Notes: generated by a model not told the origin, from the sequence alone. A stretch of DNA of 64,000 nucleotides from Monilinia fructicola (GCA_008692225.1 VICG01000008.1:2010001-2074000), one strand, 5' to 3'; positions 39,350 through 52,011 are shown, counted from the first letter of the stretch. Program-made: numbers and translations.

Positions 39350-39962
39350 TCACTCATCTCGCTTTGCCATCTCAATGCGCCTTTGCCTATTCTCCCGTGC
39401 TGCTGCTGTTCTTGTAGGTCCCCATCTCGCCTTGACAGCTTCCAACTTCTGTCTCTCCAACTCTCGCTTATCCTCCGATGCTTCTGTGATCATACCAATG
39501 AATATCGAAGAGCAATTGAACTTCTTAGCTAATTGCAGCCTCGTCCACTTTTCCGGGTCGTCGGCCCTTAACCTTCTAATCTCTGCGACATCCTTTTCAC
39601 TCAAATGATGTCTCTGATATTTCAGCTGTTTCGGATTGACTGGGGGCGGTAATCGACGTGAGAGAGCATTGAGTCGTTCTTGGGTAACCGTTAGAAGTTT
39701 TCTTCTTTTATCGTCTTTGGGAAGGAATTTGAGAGGGGTGTGGAAAACGGATGGAGATGAGGATGGTGGGTTGAATATGATGTGATCTTGTGATGCTCCC
39801 TTCGATGGGACGAAATCTGGATCTGGGGCAATATTTAGTCGTTGCCTGGTACGTCTATAAGAGGATTCATGTCGTCGGGCAGTTTGTGCTCAAAGACAGG
39901 AAACATTGAGGTTTTGCTGAGAAAATATCGGCAACTGGTCTTCGCAGTATTCTGAGATCCAT
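39350..39962 (-). CDS. mrpl20: Mitochondrial ribosomal protein L20 (one apparent frameshift)
   Basis: Fungal-specific component of the mitochondrial large ribosomal subunit. The start MDLRILRRPVADIF at 39962 looks like a mitochondrial targeting sequence. The C-terminal half carries LSEKDVAEIRRLRADDPEKW, then RLQLAKKFNCSS, then KLEAVKARWG and an Arg-rich tail, the pattern of fungal MRPL20 (also called bL20-like or mL58). The N-terminal frame runs into a TGA; discounting one extra base near 39878-39884 joins it to RRHESSYRRTRQRL and gives 203 aa, close to the yeast length. Because the gene is a core mitochondrial component, I treat the extra base as a likely sequence error. Confidence 0.85.
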
Positions 39963-42489
39963 GTTTGTATATGGTGTGAAGATTGAAGGAGTTGTGGGTT
40001 GACTAATGATTCCACAGTTAAAATCATCAATAAGTTTCTTCCCTCTTGTCGTCTTGAACCCCCAAAAGATTGATTCGAAATATTTGATGACTAAGCTTGA
40101 TGATCCTATGAACAAGATTTAGGATCCACTAATCACCACTCATCAATCATCACTTACCAGTCAATATGCATTACTAATCATCACTCACCACCAATGACCA
40201 ATGACCACTGACCACTGACCACTGACCACTGACCACTCACCAATCACCAATCACCACCCACAAACAGATAATTACACCTAACGACAATATTTTTGATATT
40301 GTTTTGGATCTATGCCGAAATAAAAATTTACAAAATAGTATATCCTTTGACTTTTTTTTTATATATTATAAAACTTGGATTTTTAAGAAATTAAATATAC
40401 GAAATGTTTTTTTTTCAGTTTGATAATATTATAAAATATCAATTATAATTTTTAAATAATTTATTAATTCATTATAATTTTTTAAAATAAATTCCGTTTT
40501 TACTTGATTTTTTATCCCAGTACTTGGCGTTGTTTTGGGTCAATGCCGGGCTAAAAATCTACAAAATAGTATATCTTTTAAATTCTTTTTTATATATTAT
40601 AAAACTTTCATTTTTAAGAATTTAAATATACTAGACGTTTATCTTTCAACTTAATAATATTATAAAGCATTATTTATAATTTTTTAAAAATAAGTTTCAT
40701 TTTCAGTTAATTTTTAGCCCGGCATTGACCTAAAACAACGCCAAGTATAGACCCAAAACAATACCAAGTACGGAGTACAGATGAAGGGGTGGTTTTATCA
40801 CTAGTCATATGATCAATTTAGCTTAGTCATTAGCTTAGAATCCTGGCTTATTAGCCTGCTAGTCTAGATTATCAATCCACACCCCTTTCGTCCAAAAATC
40901 ATCAATTTTCTAGGGAGTAGTACTGCACACGGTACTCCGTACACTACACTACCTACTCCATACACAAACTTGGAAGGATTTACCATGGCCTTGCGATAAG
41001 GATAAGGCTGTGTTTCGCATTCATTCGTTTATCTTGCCTTACCTTGCCTTACCTTGCCTTGCCATGACTTGCCTTACCTTGCCTTACCTTGCCTTACCTT
41101 GCCCTACCTTTCCCTACCTTTCCCTACCTACCTACCTACCTCTTGAAGACATACCTTGGTACCCGTGGACGTACCTTCCTTACCTTCCCACGTGCTCCTT
41201 CCTCTCTTCTTCGCAGCATCTTGATTCGTTTTGAGATCTTTCCAACATTTTTGATTGTCAGCCGACTTGTTTCCAGGAAATTAAAAAAATGCTTAATTAA
41301 GATGGTGATATGGAATTATTATTAACCAACGATTAACCAACAATTGACCAACAATATTTCATTTGACTATTATCAACAAGGAATATTCCAAAATCATTAT
41401 TACTTTGGAATTTGGAGAGCATTTGAATATTATTATTGAAAGTTTGTTTCTCTCTCTTCCCCCCTCTCTCTCTCTCTCTCCTCCTTCTCCATCTCCTCTT
41501 CCTCTCCTCTCCTCGCCTCTCCTCTCTCCCTCCCTCCTCCCTCCTCTCTCTCTATCATCTATCTCTCCATCTCTCTTATCTATCTTGCTCTCTTGAAGAC
41601 TTGGGTTGGAACAACACCCACCCACCATCACCCACCACCTCACAAGATATCACCATCATCCCCTCTTCTGATCATATCCTTTCTCCTCCTCCCTCCTCCC
41701 TCCTCCCTCTCTCCCTCCTCATTCCATCCCTCCTTCCCTCCCTCCTGCTTTCTTTGCTTGATCTCCAAGGTTTACTTAACTTTGTCGCATTCTGATTCTT
41801 CTGATCTTGATTCTGAGTCCGAGTCTGATTCTGATTCTGATTCTGATCTGATCCTGCCTCTATTCTTGCTGAGCCGCTTACTCATTTCATCATCTTTCTA
41901 AAACAAAAAGAAGGTAGGTAGATCATACATAATCTACTATATATTCTTACTCTTATTCTTATTATATTATATTGTGCCTTCAAACTCAATTTTTCGCACC
42001 TTTGTATAGGTATTCTTGTTGTGTTTATTTATATGTTGTATAATTAAATACATATAAATAAATACATACATACATCCATACATACATACGAATATACGAA
42101 TATACATTCATTTTGAATTCTCTTTGTTGTTTGATGACTTGCGATTTCCTCTGTTTTATCTTTTCCTCTCTTTCTCTTCTTCTCTTCCTCTTTTCGCTTC
42201 AATTTTGATTTTTTTCATTGTCTGAAAACAAGCTGATGATTGATTGATTTCCCAAGATAAACCTGCACGCGTAAGTCTGCAACCCTTGAAAGTATTGGTT
42301 TGATTAAGGCGCATACCTATTATCAGCGTCCATATGATGTGATTAAATTTTCACGGCGCATATTTACTATCTACTATAAACATCTGACATTTCAGAAATA
42401 GTTGACTAAATATTCAATTTGGTTCAGCTTATCTTCTCGACTTTCTATAAGCGCACCCAGACTCCCAGAGTCAGCTACCAATCGTCACC
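39963..42489. other. Intergenic with MITE-like repeats and a pyrimidine-rich leader
   Basis: Contains a CACTGAC heptamer run near 40195-40240, the tandem inverted-repeat elements at 40.29-40.77 kb, a CCTTA/CCTTG pentamer run near 41033-41110 and a strong CT-rich block at 41445-41770 upstream of the gene starting at 42490. Long frames in the CT block are compositional artefacts. Confidence 0.6.
40290..40772. mobile_element. Tandem MITE-like elements with terminal inverted repeats
   Basis: The intact copy spans 40521-40747 (227 bp). Its 38-bp ends, starting TACTTGGCGTTGTTTT, are inverted repeats of one another with a single G/A difference. A second, more diverged copy lies directly upstream at about 40290-40520 in the same orientation (TTGTTTTGGATCTATGCC, then TACAAAATAGTATATC shared with the intact copy). 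A third fragment of the terminus (ACCCAAAACAATACCAAGTA) follows at 40751-40770. There is no coding capacity, so these would be non-autonomous DNA elements. I saw no clear target duplication. Confidence 0.75.
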
Positions 42490-43656
42490 ATGAGCGCATC
42501 GGAATCTAGTACTTTACATGCGAACTCTCCCGTCCCCACAGGCCAGCAATCCATAACCACGTCAAAGGCCCCTCTTTTGGGCGAAGGATTTATAGCACCA
42601 AACGAACCAAACGTCATCGAAAACCGACGGAAGCAATGATATCGATGCGGATGTTGAAGATTCTGGCAGCGGAACCGCGAAGTTGGGAAAGCGGAGATTA
42701 TTTGGATTTGGAAGGAAGAAGAACGATGAAAAGACAAAGGGCAAAAAGAAGGATGATGGATCGCTCGTTGGCAATGCACCATTGATTCAACCACCTCAAC
42801 AGACACCGACAACAAACTCTCCTCCTCGGTCAAGCTACCCATACCAATATCCGTCATCACCGCCAAGTCGCAAGCTGTTTTCATCGTCACCACGTGTAGT
42901 ATCACCTGCAGGATCACAAATCTTCGAACGCGACGTGCAAGAAAGTACGCTTCAGCCAAATTCGCCTGCAATTCCGTCGCATATACAAACCGAGGATCAT
43001 ATTCCGCCAGTTCTAGATGCCTCGTCACAAGCTATCACCAACAATGCCATAGACCCGGATACAGTGGAAATCGTTATGCACTCCCTCTCATCAGCCGGCA
43101 GCAATGTCAATGACTGCAGGTGGTATTGGCAGCAACGAACCCAGCGCAGGAATGTGGACGGATGACTTGGTGGCCCACCCTGATAAAGACGACGCGGCAT
43201 CCAACTATGGTGCTCTTGACAGTACAGACATTCGTAGATTAAGCTTCATCTCATTTGCAGATGTGGTACAATCAGAACATGCAGAACATGCTGGCAATAG
43301 AGATTCAATTTATATTGCGGGACTTAGTGCGTTGTCATCACCAGGTATATCACCAAGTGCGAACCGCTCACCTTCGCCCGTGCGTTCGCCAAGTATCATC
43401 CTTTGGATTTGGAACGTCCCCCCCGACTAGTAAATCTGCGTCGGTAAAAGGTGTTGATCTTTCACCAGTTCGAAAACAACCCGGTCTGGCCAGTCCAACG
43501 TCACTCCACTCGCCTACCAATGGTGGAGAATTAACGATAGAAAAACAATGACACAGGCCGTGAGGAAGACAGGAAGCGGTTGATCTCAGCAGCGGCGTTC
43601 GCAGTCTACCACTAAGCCCAGTGAGTTACGATGGCCCAGATACGCCATTCAAGTAA
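42490..43656 (+). CDS. Conserved fungal protein of unknown function (multiple apparent frameshifts)
   Basis: Starts at CACCATG with MSASESSTLH. The chain is low in order and rich in Ser/Pro. Recognisable segments are a basic GKRRLFGFGRKKNDEKTKG near residues 60-80, IRRLSFISFADVVQSEHAEH near 250-270 and a C-terminal MTQAVRKTGSGD..PLSP. The RRxSFISFADVV block is familiar from conserved ascomycete proteins without an assigned role. The frame is continuous only if extra bases are discounted near 42613 (1), 43112 (1), 43391 (1), 43541-43545 (2, in A5) and 43580 (1). With all six removed the gene is exactly 387 codons to the TAA at 43654-43656. The serine-rich, basic character would fit a phosphoregulated cytoplasmic protein, but that is a guess. 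Confidence 0.65.
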
Positions 43657-44575
43657 GCTAGCTAGCTAGCTAGTTGTTGGAAGCGTTTTCTTTTTTAGAA
43701 GGATGGTGTTTACAATTCTATTCCTGCTGTATATCCAGGTCTTTATTTTATTTTTAGGGTTGGAACAATTGCACATTGGGTCAGCAAGGGGCATGGATTG
43801 CTGCGTATATGAGATACTCGATTGAGCGAAGGGTATTGGAGTTTTGGGTCTTGTTTGATCATTTTTACCTTTTTTTTTTCACTTCTTCGACCTGGGGATC
43901 GATAGCTTTATGACTGATGTGGAGTAATTGAAATTCTTAGTTGCACGATACTGTATGATGATATGCTATTATAGCTTTCTTGCCCTGTGTTTCATGTGTG
44001 TGAATCTAAGCCTCCTCAATCAGCAATATCGGGATGCCTACTTTGGATGAAGAAGTGAAAGGAAGAACGGGATGATACCGTATGCAGCCGCACTTTAGCC
44101 ACCGTGATATCGAAGCCGTTAAACAACGGATACTGATCTTTCATTCGTGATGTCTTTCCAGAAACACCTCTCACCTCACATCATGCCTAAATGCGGATAA
44201 GCAGGGACCTCCAAGTTTATGGTTACATGCCGGGCTCCCTAGGTACAGTACAGACTACAGTATAGTATAGTATAGTATAGTACAGTGCATACCTACTTAG
44301 GTACATACATACATACCTACATATCCATGGATATTGGATATACATACATTGGATACCTACCCGTGGACCGACTGTACTGTAAGTACCGAAAGAAGAAATC
44401 ATCCACGCACCTCGCTTTGGCGGTAGGTACCATGCTGGGACGAAGCGAAAGATCTATGGATACCTAGGTAGCTTTGTTTTGTTGTTGCTTTCGGGTTGCT
44501 TTACGGAGGAGTCACTTCTATGGTGGTGCGCTATGGTCTGGTCTGGTCTGGTCGAGGGGAGGGGAGCGCGGATGG

Positions 44576-44701
44576 ACGGACGGACGGATGGATGGATGGA
44601 TGGATGGATGGATGGATGGATGGATGGATGGATGGATGGATGGATGGATGGATGGATGGATGGATGGATGGATGGATGGATGGATGGATGGATGGATGGA
44701 C
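44576..44701 (+). repeat. GGAT tetranucleotide microsatellite
   Basis: About 30 tandem GGAT units, starting with three GGAC variants. Read on the plus strand all frames give a repeating Trp-Met-Asp-Gly peptide, which explains the long false open frames here. Confidence 0.95.
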
Positions 44702-44987
44702 GTACACAAATGCTGCGGGCTGATCGATGGATGGATAGTTTATTTGGGCCTTTTGCTCTTGCTCTTGCTCTTTTCTTGGTATTTTCTGATTGGGTTAGGT
44801 GGAGGGAGGGATGGGGGGAGGTACTTGGTATCTGGGATGGGATGGGACGGGATGGATGAGATGGATGGGATGGATGGGATGGATGGGATGGATGGGATGG
44901 ATGGATGATTAAATTAAGGTTGCACTGTAGAAGTGTAGGTGGTGGATTGAAGTTGGAGTTTTCTTGTTATTACGGATTGGTGGTGGG

Positions 44988-45174
44988 GATGTTGATGTTG
45001 ATGTTGATGTTGATGTTGATGTTGATGTTGATGTTGATGTTGATGATGTTGATGTTGATGTTGATGTTGATGTTGATGTTGATGTTGATGTTGATGTTGA
45101 TGTTGATGTGATGTTGATGTTGATGTTGATGTTGATGTTGATGTTGATGTTGATGTTGATGTTGATGTTGATGT
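44988..45174 (+). repeat. TTGATG hexanucleotide array
   Basis: About 31 units of a 6-bp repeat (GATGTT register), with two interruptions near 45042 and 45107 that shift the register. This is one of the longest pure arrays in the window and is likely length-variable. Confidence 0.95.
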
Positions 45175-45706
45175 GAGGAAGAGAATACCTAGTAGGTTAG
45201 CTAAGAGACTTTTACTTACCTATCTCTCTAGGGAAAGAGGTTAAAGATTGGTTGAATTGACTATGGAGAGAGAGAAGAGAGAAGAGAGAAGAGAGAAGAG
45301 AAGAGAGATTATCAACATTATCAATATAATTTCCTGCTAGAATTGATCATCTTACATGAATATTCATCTACTCAAAACATCTCCAACTATCAAAATAGAA
45401 CACTAGCTTTAACATTTCTAAAGATCAGCGAAACAGCCTTCGAACCATTATATTATATTTGTATCGATCTATCAATTCCCTGGGGAGGTAATTAGTTCTC
45501 TCTCACCTCCGCTACATAAGATTATCAAGAATCAAGAATTCATTGATTAGCCGCGAGAATACCAACCGTTAGGGATATAATTGGTACCAACTGTTCATCA
45601 TGTCCATCATGTCCATCATCATCATACCTTGGTTCCAGAACTAAAATATACTTCCGTTTACCAACCTTGGAACTCTACCTTTCCTTTCTGCTTATCGAAC
45701 AAGGAT

Positions 45707-45708
<2 letters not shown>

Positions 45709-45772
<64 letters not shown>
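45709..45772 (+). repeat. CT dinucleotide microsatellite
   Basis: About 32 CT units followed by CCCACACACACACA. There is no associated gene. Confidence 0.95.
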
Positions 45773-45774
<2 letters not shown>

Positions 45775-46980
45775 ACACACACACATTCTTGTCCTCCGGT
45801 ACAACCGAAAGAAAGCGTCCGGTACTCAATCTTACGCACCTCCAAGTAGGTACGATTAATTCTCCTTTTAAGTTCCAACGCATCATCTGTACAGGATCAT
45901 ATCATTTATATCATATCACATCACATCGTATCATATCATATCATCTTATCGGAAAGAGAACCAGACCCAAATGTATGATGAATTGAAATGCTCAACTCAT
46001 ATCCATCGACTGGTTTATGTCTGAATTGGAAGCTCATCATTTCTTTACCTTACCTGACTGATATCTATTGAAAATCACAAGTGAAACGCGTTCGTTTTCA
46101 TTTGCAATCTTCTCTCTTCTTCTTTTTTTGTCCCTTCTGGTCCTCCTCCTCTTCTTCTGCTTCTGCCTCTTCTTCTACTTCTTCCTCCGCCCTCCCTGCC
46201 CCCCCTCCGCCCCTTCTCCTTCTCCTTCTCCTTCTCCTTGTTCTTATCCTTCCTCATCCCTCTCCCCCCCTTTCTTTTCCTCTCTACCCATTTGCAAATA
46301 TCCATTCTAATCTCCATTCTAATCTCCATTCTTTAAGCTCTCGATACCTGCCCAATCAACTCTCTATCTTTCAACCTGAATCTTTTATATAAAAGGCGGC
46401 AGGCATTCATTCTTCACTCAAGGCTCCGGACCTTTTTCTTCCTATACCTTAAGCCTGTTCCTAGTCTTGGATATTCCGTTCCCCCCAGCTATACTAGTAA
46501 AACCTTCAACCCTTGAAAACTCCGGCCTCTATACTCCAAAAGGGAAAAATCGACCCGCCTAAATTAGACTCTACGGAATCTTGGTCCAACTTGCATATAT
46601 GGTTTATGGATAGTGATGATGAAGAAACTGTCAAATCTCGCGATCGGTATTGGGAAACCATAAGGTGTATTTGAAGCGGAACCATTTCTATCGGTAAAAT
46701 AAAGAAAGCTTTGTCATTCAATCCAAAGTTTTGCGCGGCACAAAGCAAAAGCTTCACAATTGCGCACATCTTAGACTTCCCCACGCCACAGCTTGCCTCG
46801 AAGATCTTCAACCCAACTTATTCCGTACAATACCCATGCCATCTTCGACCACTCTACTCGCGCTTGCATGCTTCCGCACACTTCAAGACTCGAACACGAG
46901 AGCCCTTCAAATACTCTAACATCACCGGGACCACCAGCTTCGAGAGGTTTGGATGGTCAGGCATGGTTTATTGAGCTTCC

Positions 46981-49900
46981 ATGGGAAGGAATCGCGGGAC
47001 GAGCCTCTTGCCTTCAGGCATGGACGCAAGAGAATATGATGGAACGCCTGGAAGGGAGAATAACGTGCGGGACTGGGGTGAAAATGCGGCGGAGACGTTA
47101 GCACGAAGACTCTCGCCGAGTGAACCACGGCGATTGCGAGGCCCTGGATTGGACCGCACCATTCGCGCAGTTACACCCGAACCCACAGAGGTCACAGACG
47201 ACAAATTAAGCATTTTGGAGAGTCCACCGCGGCTGTTTCCATCTGTGCAGACGTCACCGCGATCGATACCGGGCGGGGAAAAGCCTCGAGAACGGCGCCA
47301 GGGCCTTGTCTTTCATGATACATATAGCAGTGACTCGGTTGACAAGCCCCTTCAAAATACTACGACTCTTCGATCTCGACCTCGCACATATACTGTAGAT
47401 GCTACCACACGAAAAAGATCAGGCTCGCGAGGGCCTCCTAAGAATAGGCAGCGAATTGGTTCAATACATTCTACAAATTCATCCTCATTCCATGATATCG
47501 AGCCGCGACATGATGCGACTCCGGCGGCTGGATATTCAACTTCTTCCAATAGAAATACATTGACCAAATCAAACTCCGTCAAAAAGGAAAAGAGTAACGG
47601 TAGACGATTGGCCAGGAAACACTCACGGCCCACCTCCCCTTTCCAAGCGTTTGTGGATGTACCTGCCGTCGATTCTCTTCCAGACCCTGTACATACTGGA
47701 AATGCCAAAAAGATATTGAGTCTGATGAAAAGCTTACGCGGTGGCATGAGAGGTGAAGTGGAGTATCAAACAGTAGAGCGCGGGCAATGGTATAGGGGGG
47801 GTATGTGCTATATTGACAATGTGAAAGGCTCTCTCTGATGTATGAGGATGACGATAAAGGACCTTTCCATATCGCTGTCGCAACTGACCTCCGAGGATGT
47901 AGAGTCAAACCCATCAGGTATTCATTGGAACGACAAGTCAGGTGTCTGGAAATCCTAAATCCTAGTCTAGGCTTGGATCTTCGTCTTTTACCAACGGATC
48001 CTACTGCGTTTGATTCCTGGTTAGCAGCCATCCTACCGTGGCAACAGATTAGTCTGGCTGCTTTTTTGCCCGCTCCGATGAAATCGCCAGTAGGAGGATA
48101 TCATGATGATAGACGACCAGGCGTGGCCCGACGCGGTTCGTCGTATAGTAATAAGGACTCAAATATTATCAAAGTAGCCAAGCTGCTATTGTGGGATAAG
48201 GGACCACCCCTGTCTCCTGACTCCATTATGACTCGCCGCCCAACACGACATCTACGTAACTCGGGGCAGCAATGGCGTAGGATATCTTGTATACTTCAGG
48301 ACAATGGTGATCTCAGGCTTTTGACGGAGAAACGATGCCTTGTTACTCTCAGTCGTTCAACTTCCGCAACTCTCTCGAAGTGCAATACAAAAGCTTGACA
48401 AGTCAGTCCTAGGAGAGGAATATTGTATTGCGATTTTCCCACAGTATACCTCTACATCCACAGACTTGTCCATATTTAGGCCTATCTATCTGGCCCTAGA
48501 GTCGCGGCTGGTATTCGAAGTTTGGTTATGTCTCTTGCGAGCTTTCACAATTCCAGAAATATACGGCCCTGATACTCCGCAACAAATTGAGGGAAATGAC
48601 GATGAGGGATCTCCTGGAGGCTATTCGTCTTCGACCAATGATATGTTTCGAATAGAGAAATCGCTCAATATGCGAATTGTGGAAGCCAAGTTTCGGAAAC
48701 CTGCTGCAAAGACGGAGGTGCCTCAATATGGCAGACACTCTGTCAGGCCAGAGCCGGATGGGGTTCTGGGTGACTACTTTGCAGAGGTCATGCTTGATGG
48801 TGAGGTTCGTGCCCGTACAATGACAAAGTTTGAGACTAGGAATCCATTCTGGCGAGAAGAATGTGAATTTACAGATCTGCCTCCTTATTTGCCTAAGCTA
48901 GCAATAGTATTGAAACGTATGGAAATGTCACAACTAACCGTACAAGGATTCTTATCAAGGCTCAAGTGTCCAGGCGACGGACCAACAAGTGGAGATTATT
49001 TTTGTGGGATGATTGAGATACCCGTCGACAAGCTTGAGCGAGGAAAGGATAACGAGGCATGGTGGCCAATTTTGGATCAAAATCAAGACCAGGTTGGAGA
49101 GATGCTAATGAGAGTGCGACATGATGAAGTGGTGGTACTTCTTGCTAAAGATTACCAACCTATCTCGGAGCTCTTACACAATTTCCACAACGGTTTAACC
49201 CTACAGATATCTCAAGTTATCCCCAATAATCTTAGACAACTATCTGAAATACTGATTAACATATGCCAAGTCTCCGGAAACGTATGCGAATGGTTGAAGG
49301 CGCTGGTTGAGGACGAGATTGATGGTATTGGGAAAGAAGCTCCAACCAAACGACTTAGATACAGCCGGAGGATCGGCTCAAACGAAGTTTCCTTCACATC
49401 CATGGATCGGGAACAATCAGTTCGCGATATGGGGAAAAGTCTCAATACAGAAGCAAACCTTCTGTTCCGTGGAAACTCTCTACTGACCCAGGCCCTTGAC
49501 TTCCATATGAGACGGGTGGGGAAGGAATATCTCTCCGAAATATTGGGAGAGCAAATACGCACCATTAACAACATCAACCCTGATTGCGAAGTCGACCCAT
49601 CTAGAATTGAAAATGATAGTGCATTCGATAAGAACTGGGTTTCATTGATCGCTCTGACTACTGACGTCTGGAGGTCGATCGCTGATTCTGCAACTCGATG
49701 TCCGCCAGAATTGCGACAAATATTCAAATATATTCGCGCTGTTGCCGAAGATAGATATGGAGACTTCCTTCGTACTGTCGCATATACTAGTGTCTCTGGC
49801 TTCATCTTTCTACGTTTCTTCTGTCCAGCAATTCTCAACCCTAAATTATTCGGTCTTCTACCAGATCACCCGCAACAAAAAGCTCAAAGGACATTTACTC

Positions 49901-51179
49901 TGATAGCGAAGAGCTTACAGGCCTTAGCAAATTTATCAAGCTTCGGTCAAAAAGAATCATGGATGGAACCGATGAACAAATTTCTTTATCAGCATCGTCA
50001 AGGTGTCAAGGATTTCCTCGATTCTATCTGTGCGATAACCCCGGAGCGCACAACTTTCGCAGTTCCTGCGTCCTATTCTACACCCATAACTATTCTTGCA
50101 AGATTACCGCCTACTTCTAGGGAAGGGTTCCCTTCTCTACCGTATTTAATTGATCATGCACGAAGCTTTGCGGACTTGGTCAAACTATGGTTAGAAAGGA
50201 ACGTCAAACTCCATGACTCAATACTTCGAAGGCGATCTTGCCGAGTTTAACGAACTCTGTCTAGCACTGAAGAAGCGTACTGATGAATGTATACTTAAAG
50301 CTGAAGACTACGGCGATCGTGTGGCTGATCAAGTCTCTCTTCAATTTGAAGATATTGTCGAAGGTCTTCAATCCACTAATCTACAAGAATCTCCTCAAAT
50401 ACACGCACTCCCTCACCCACAATCTTATTTTCAGCCAGAATCAGAACAACAACATCCAGCTCTCACTCCACCCTGGCAAGACTACTCCATGAGTAACAGC
50501 AATGCCACAAGCATAAACAACACCAGCCAAATACATCTCCGCGCTCCTGGCTCCGCCGGAAGTGGTAGCGAAAAAACCGGCGCTACTTCTAGTAGCAAGG
50601 AAAAGGAAAAGAAGGAAAAACAAAACTTTTGGGAGGCAACTTTTGGGAAGGATTCTAAATATCAGAGACCTTATGCCCCTGCCCCATCTTCAGATAATAC
50701 CACGCAACAATTAGGAATGCAAGCTTCGAGTCCACCCGGTGATAAGAGGGGATTAGTGGGATTCGGAATGAATAGACAGGAAAAACAGAGTAGAAGTTTT
50801 TCTAGGGGGTTTAAGGAGGAAGGGGAAGCATGAACCGAAAAGTCAAGGCAGTGGAAGTAGTAATGATGGGGGTTTCGTCATGGTACCGGCAATTTTAGGG
50901 GGGCAGGGGATGGGGCCGGGTATGGGAATCACTTTGGATACCAGTGGCGGGAATGGAAGGGGGACAGTGGGAGGGGACTTGAAAGAGGATGTTGTGTCGC
51001 CAACGATGGGGAGTTGGGCACATATGCAGAGGGAGGGGCAAGGGCAAGGACAGGGGCAGGGGTATGGTGGGATGTTTTTAGAATGGCAAAAAGGGAGGGC
51101 AGAAGAAAGATGGGGATGGAAAGTGAGAAGAAAAAGAAAGACAAGGAGGAGTGCGTTTGTTTTTGTCGTTGCTGGATGA
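46981..51179 (+). CDS. bud2: BUD2-like C2/RasGAP GTPase-activating protein (apparent frameshifts)
   Basis: GTPase-activating protein of the Bud2/Cla2 type, which acts on a Rsr1/Bud1-like Ras GTPase in polarity. The N-terminal about 280 residues are disordered and Ser/Arg-rich. A PH-like region follows (SLMYEDDDKGPFH through QWRRISCILQDNGDLRLL). A C2-like domain near 555-650 contains DYFAEVMLDGEVRARTMTKF. The RasGAP domain near 830-1010 has LFRGNSLLTQALD, with the expected arginine finger, and FLRFFCPAILNPK. The tail is low-complexity. Extra bases break the frame near 47830 (CT repeat, 2), 48330-48332 (A3, 1), 50217 (1) and about 50817 (G4, 1). With these five discounted the gene is 1398 codons exactly. 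An earlier start, upstream of a TGA at 46972, is possible. The lengths suggest a functional gene with sequence errors. Confidence 0.87.
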
Positions 51180-52011
51180 CTTTATATATCATATACCTAT
51201 CTATCTACTCATCTACCTGCCTACCTGCTTATTTATATATATATATATATCCATCCATCCATCCATCCATCCACACGAATATAAGCAGAGATATCACATC
51301 ACCATTCCCTCCCTACCTACACCATATTGTATCTGTATCGCATCTCATCTTGACACAAACGCGCTTTCATCATCTCTTCATTGCTCTGCCGTTCGAGTCC
51401 GACTTCCGACTTCCGCAGCCTAGGAGGTAATTGACAGGCTGGCTATGTCTACAGGCTATGTCTACAGGCCCAACACCCCGCAGCAGATATGCAACAAAAG
51501 ATTTGAGAGGCCCAAGCGGCTTTGGCTTTGGCTTTGGTTTGGAGACCGCTCTCGGTTCGTGCCTGTTGGGGTGAGGGGTGAAGAGAGGGGTGGGGTGGGG
51601 GGGAGGTGAAGTCATGGAGTCAATGTACACACGTTGTATGTTAGCCAGTACTGCAAGGGATAGAGGTAAAGGCATTGGAAATTGGCAAGCAGGCAGGTTA
51701 TATATATTTTTATTTATTTATTCATTCATTCATTCATTTGTCCGTTCGTTCGTTCGTTCTTCTTCAAATTTTAACCGAGGAGCCAAAGTGATATCTAAGC
51801 TAGACGCTACAAGCGTTTGACAAGGAGTCGCTATGATATGGTAATTAGAAAGCTTCCCAAGCTGCTGCAACAACGCCATCCATCATTCATAATATAACAT
51901 CACTTTCTTTTTGTTGGAAGCATCTTCCCCTCGCTTCCCTGCCCTGCCTGCCCTGCCCTGCTCATTCCCTTCATTCATCCCGTACCATTTATCCATCTAA
52001 ACACTCCAAAA
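51180..52011. other. Intergenic, convergent 3' flanks of bud2 and cpr6
   Basis: Simple repeats only: TA near 51234-51250, CCAT near 51251-51275, TTCATTCATTCA and CGTTCGTT near 51718-51757. A GTTCGAGTCC at 51391 resembles a tRNA B box, but no cloverleaf can be built around it. Confidence 0.6.

Larger units (their letters stand above)
43657..46980. other. Intergenic, microsatellite-rich, bud2 leader
   Basis: No confident gene. It includes GGAT, TTGATG and CT arrays (listed separately), then a CT/CTT-rich block at 46105-46300 upstream of the RasGAP gene. Frames at 46711-46974 and 46793-47101 contain short plausible pieces just ahead of 46981 and could be a disrupted upstream start of that gene. 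Confidence 0.55.

Noticed and set aside
41359..41901. Overlapping open frames in CT-rich DNA
   Set aside because: Leu/Ser/Pro or Arg/Glu/Gly repeats from a pyrimidine tract that precedes a real start codon at 42490.
44474..45176. Open frames encoding WMDG and MLMLM or VDVDV repeats
   Set aside because: Direct translations of the GGAT and TTGATG arrays.
51370..51420. Possible tRNA (B-box-like GTTCGAGTCC)
   Set aside because: No matching A box, acceptor stem or anticodon arm can be formed. A similar GGTTCGATTC on the minus strand near 35475 fails for the same reason.
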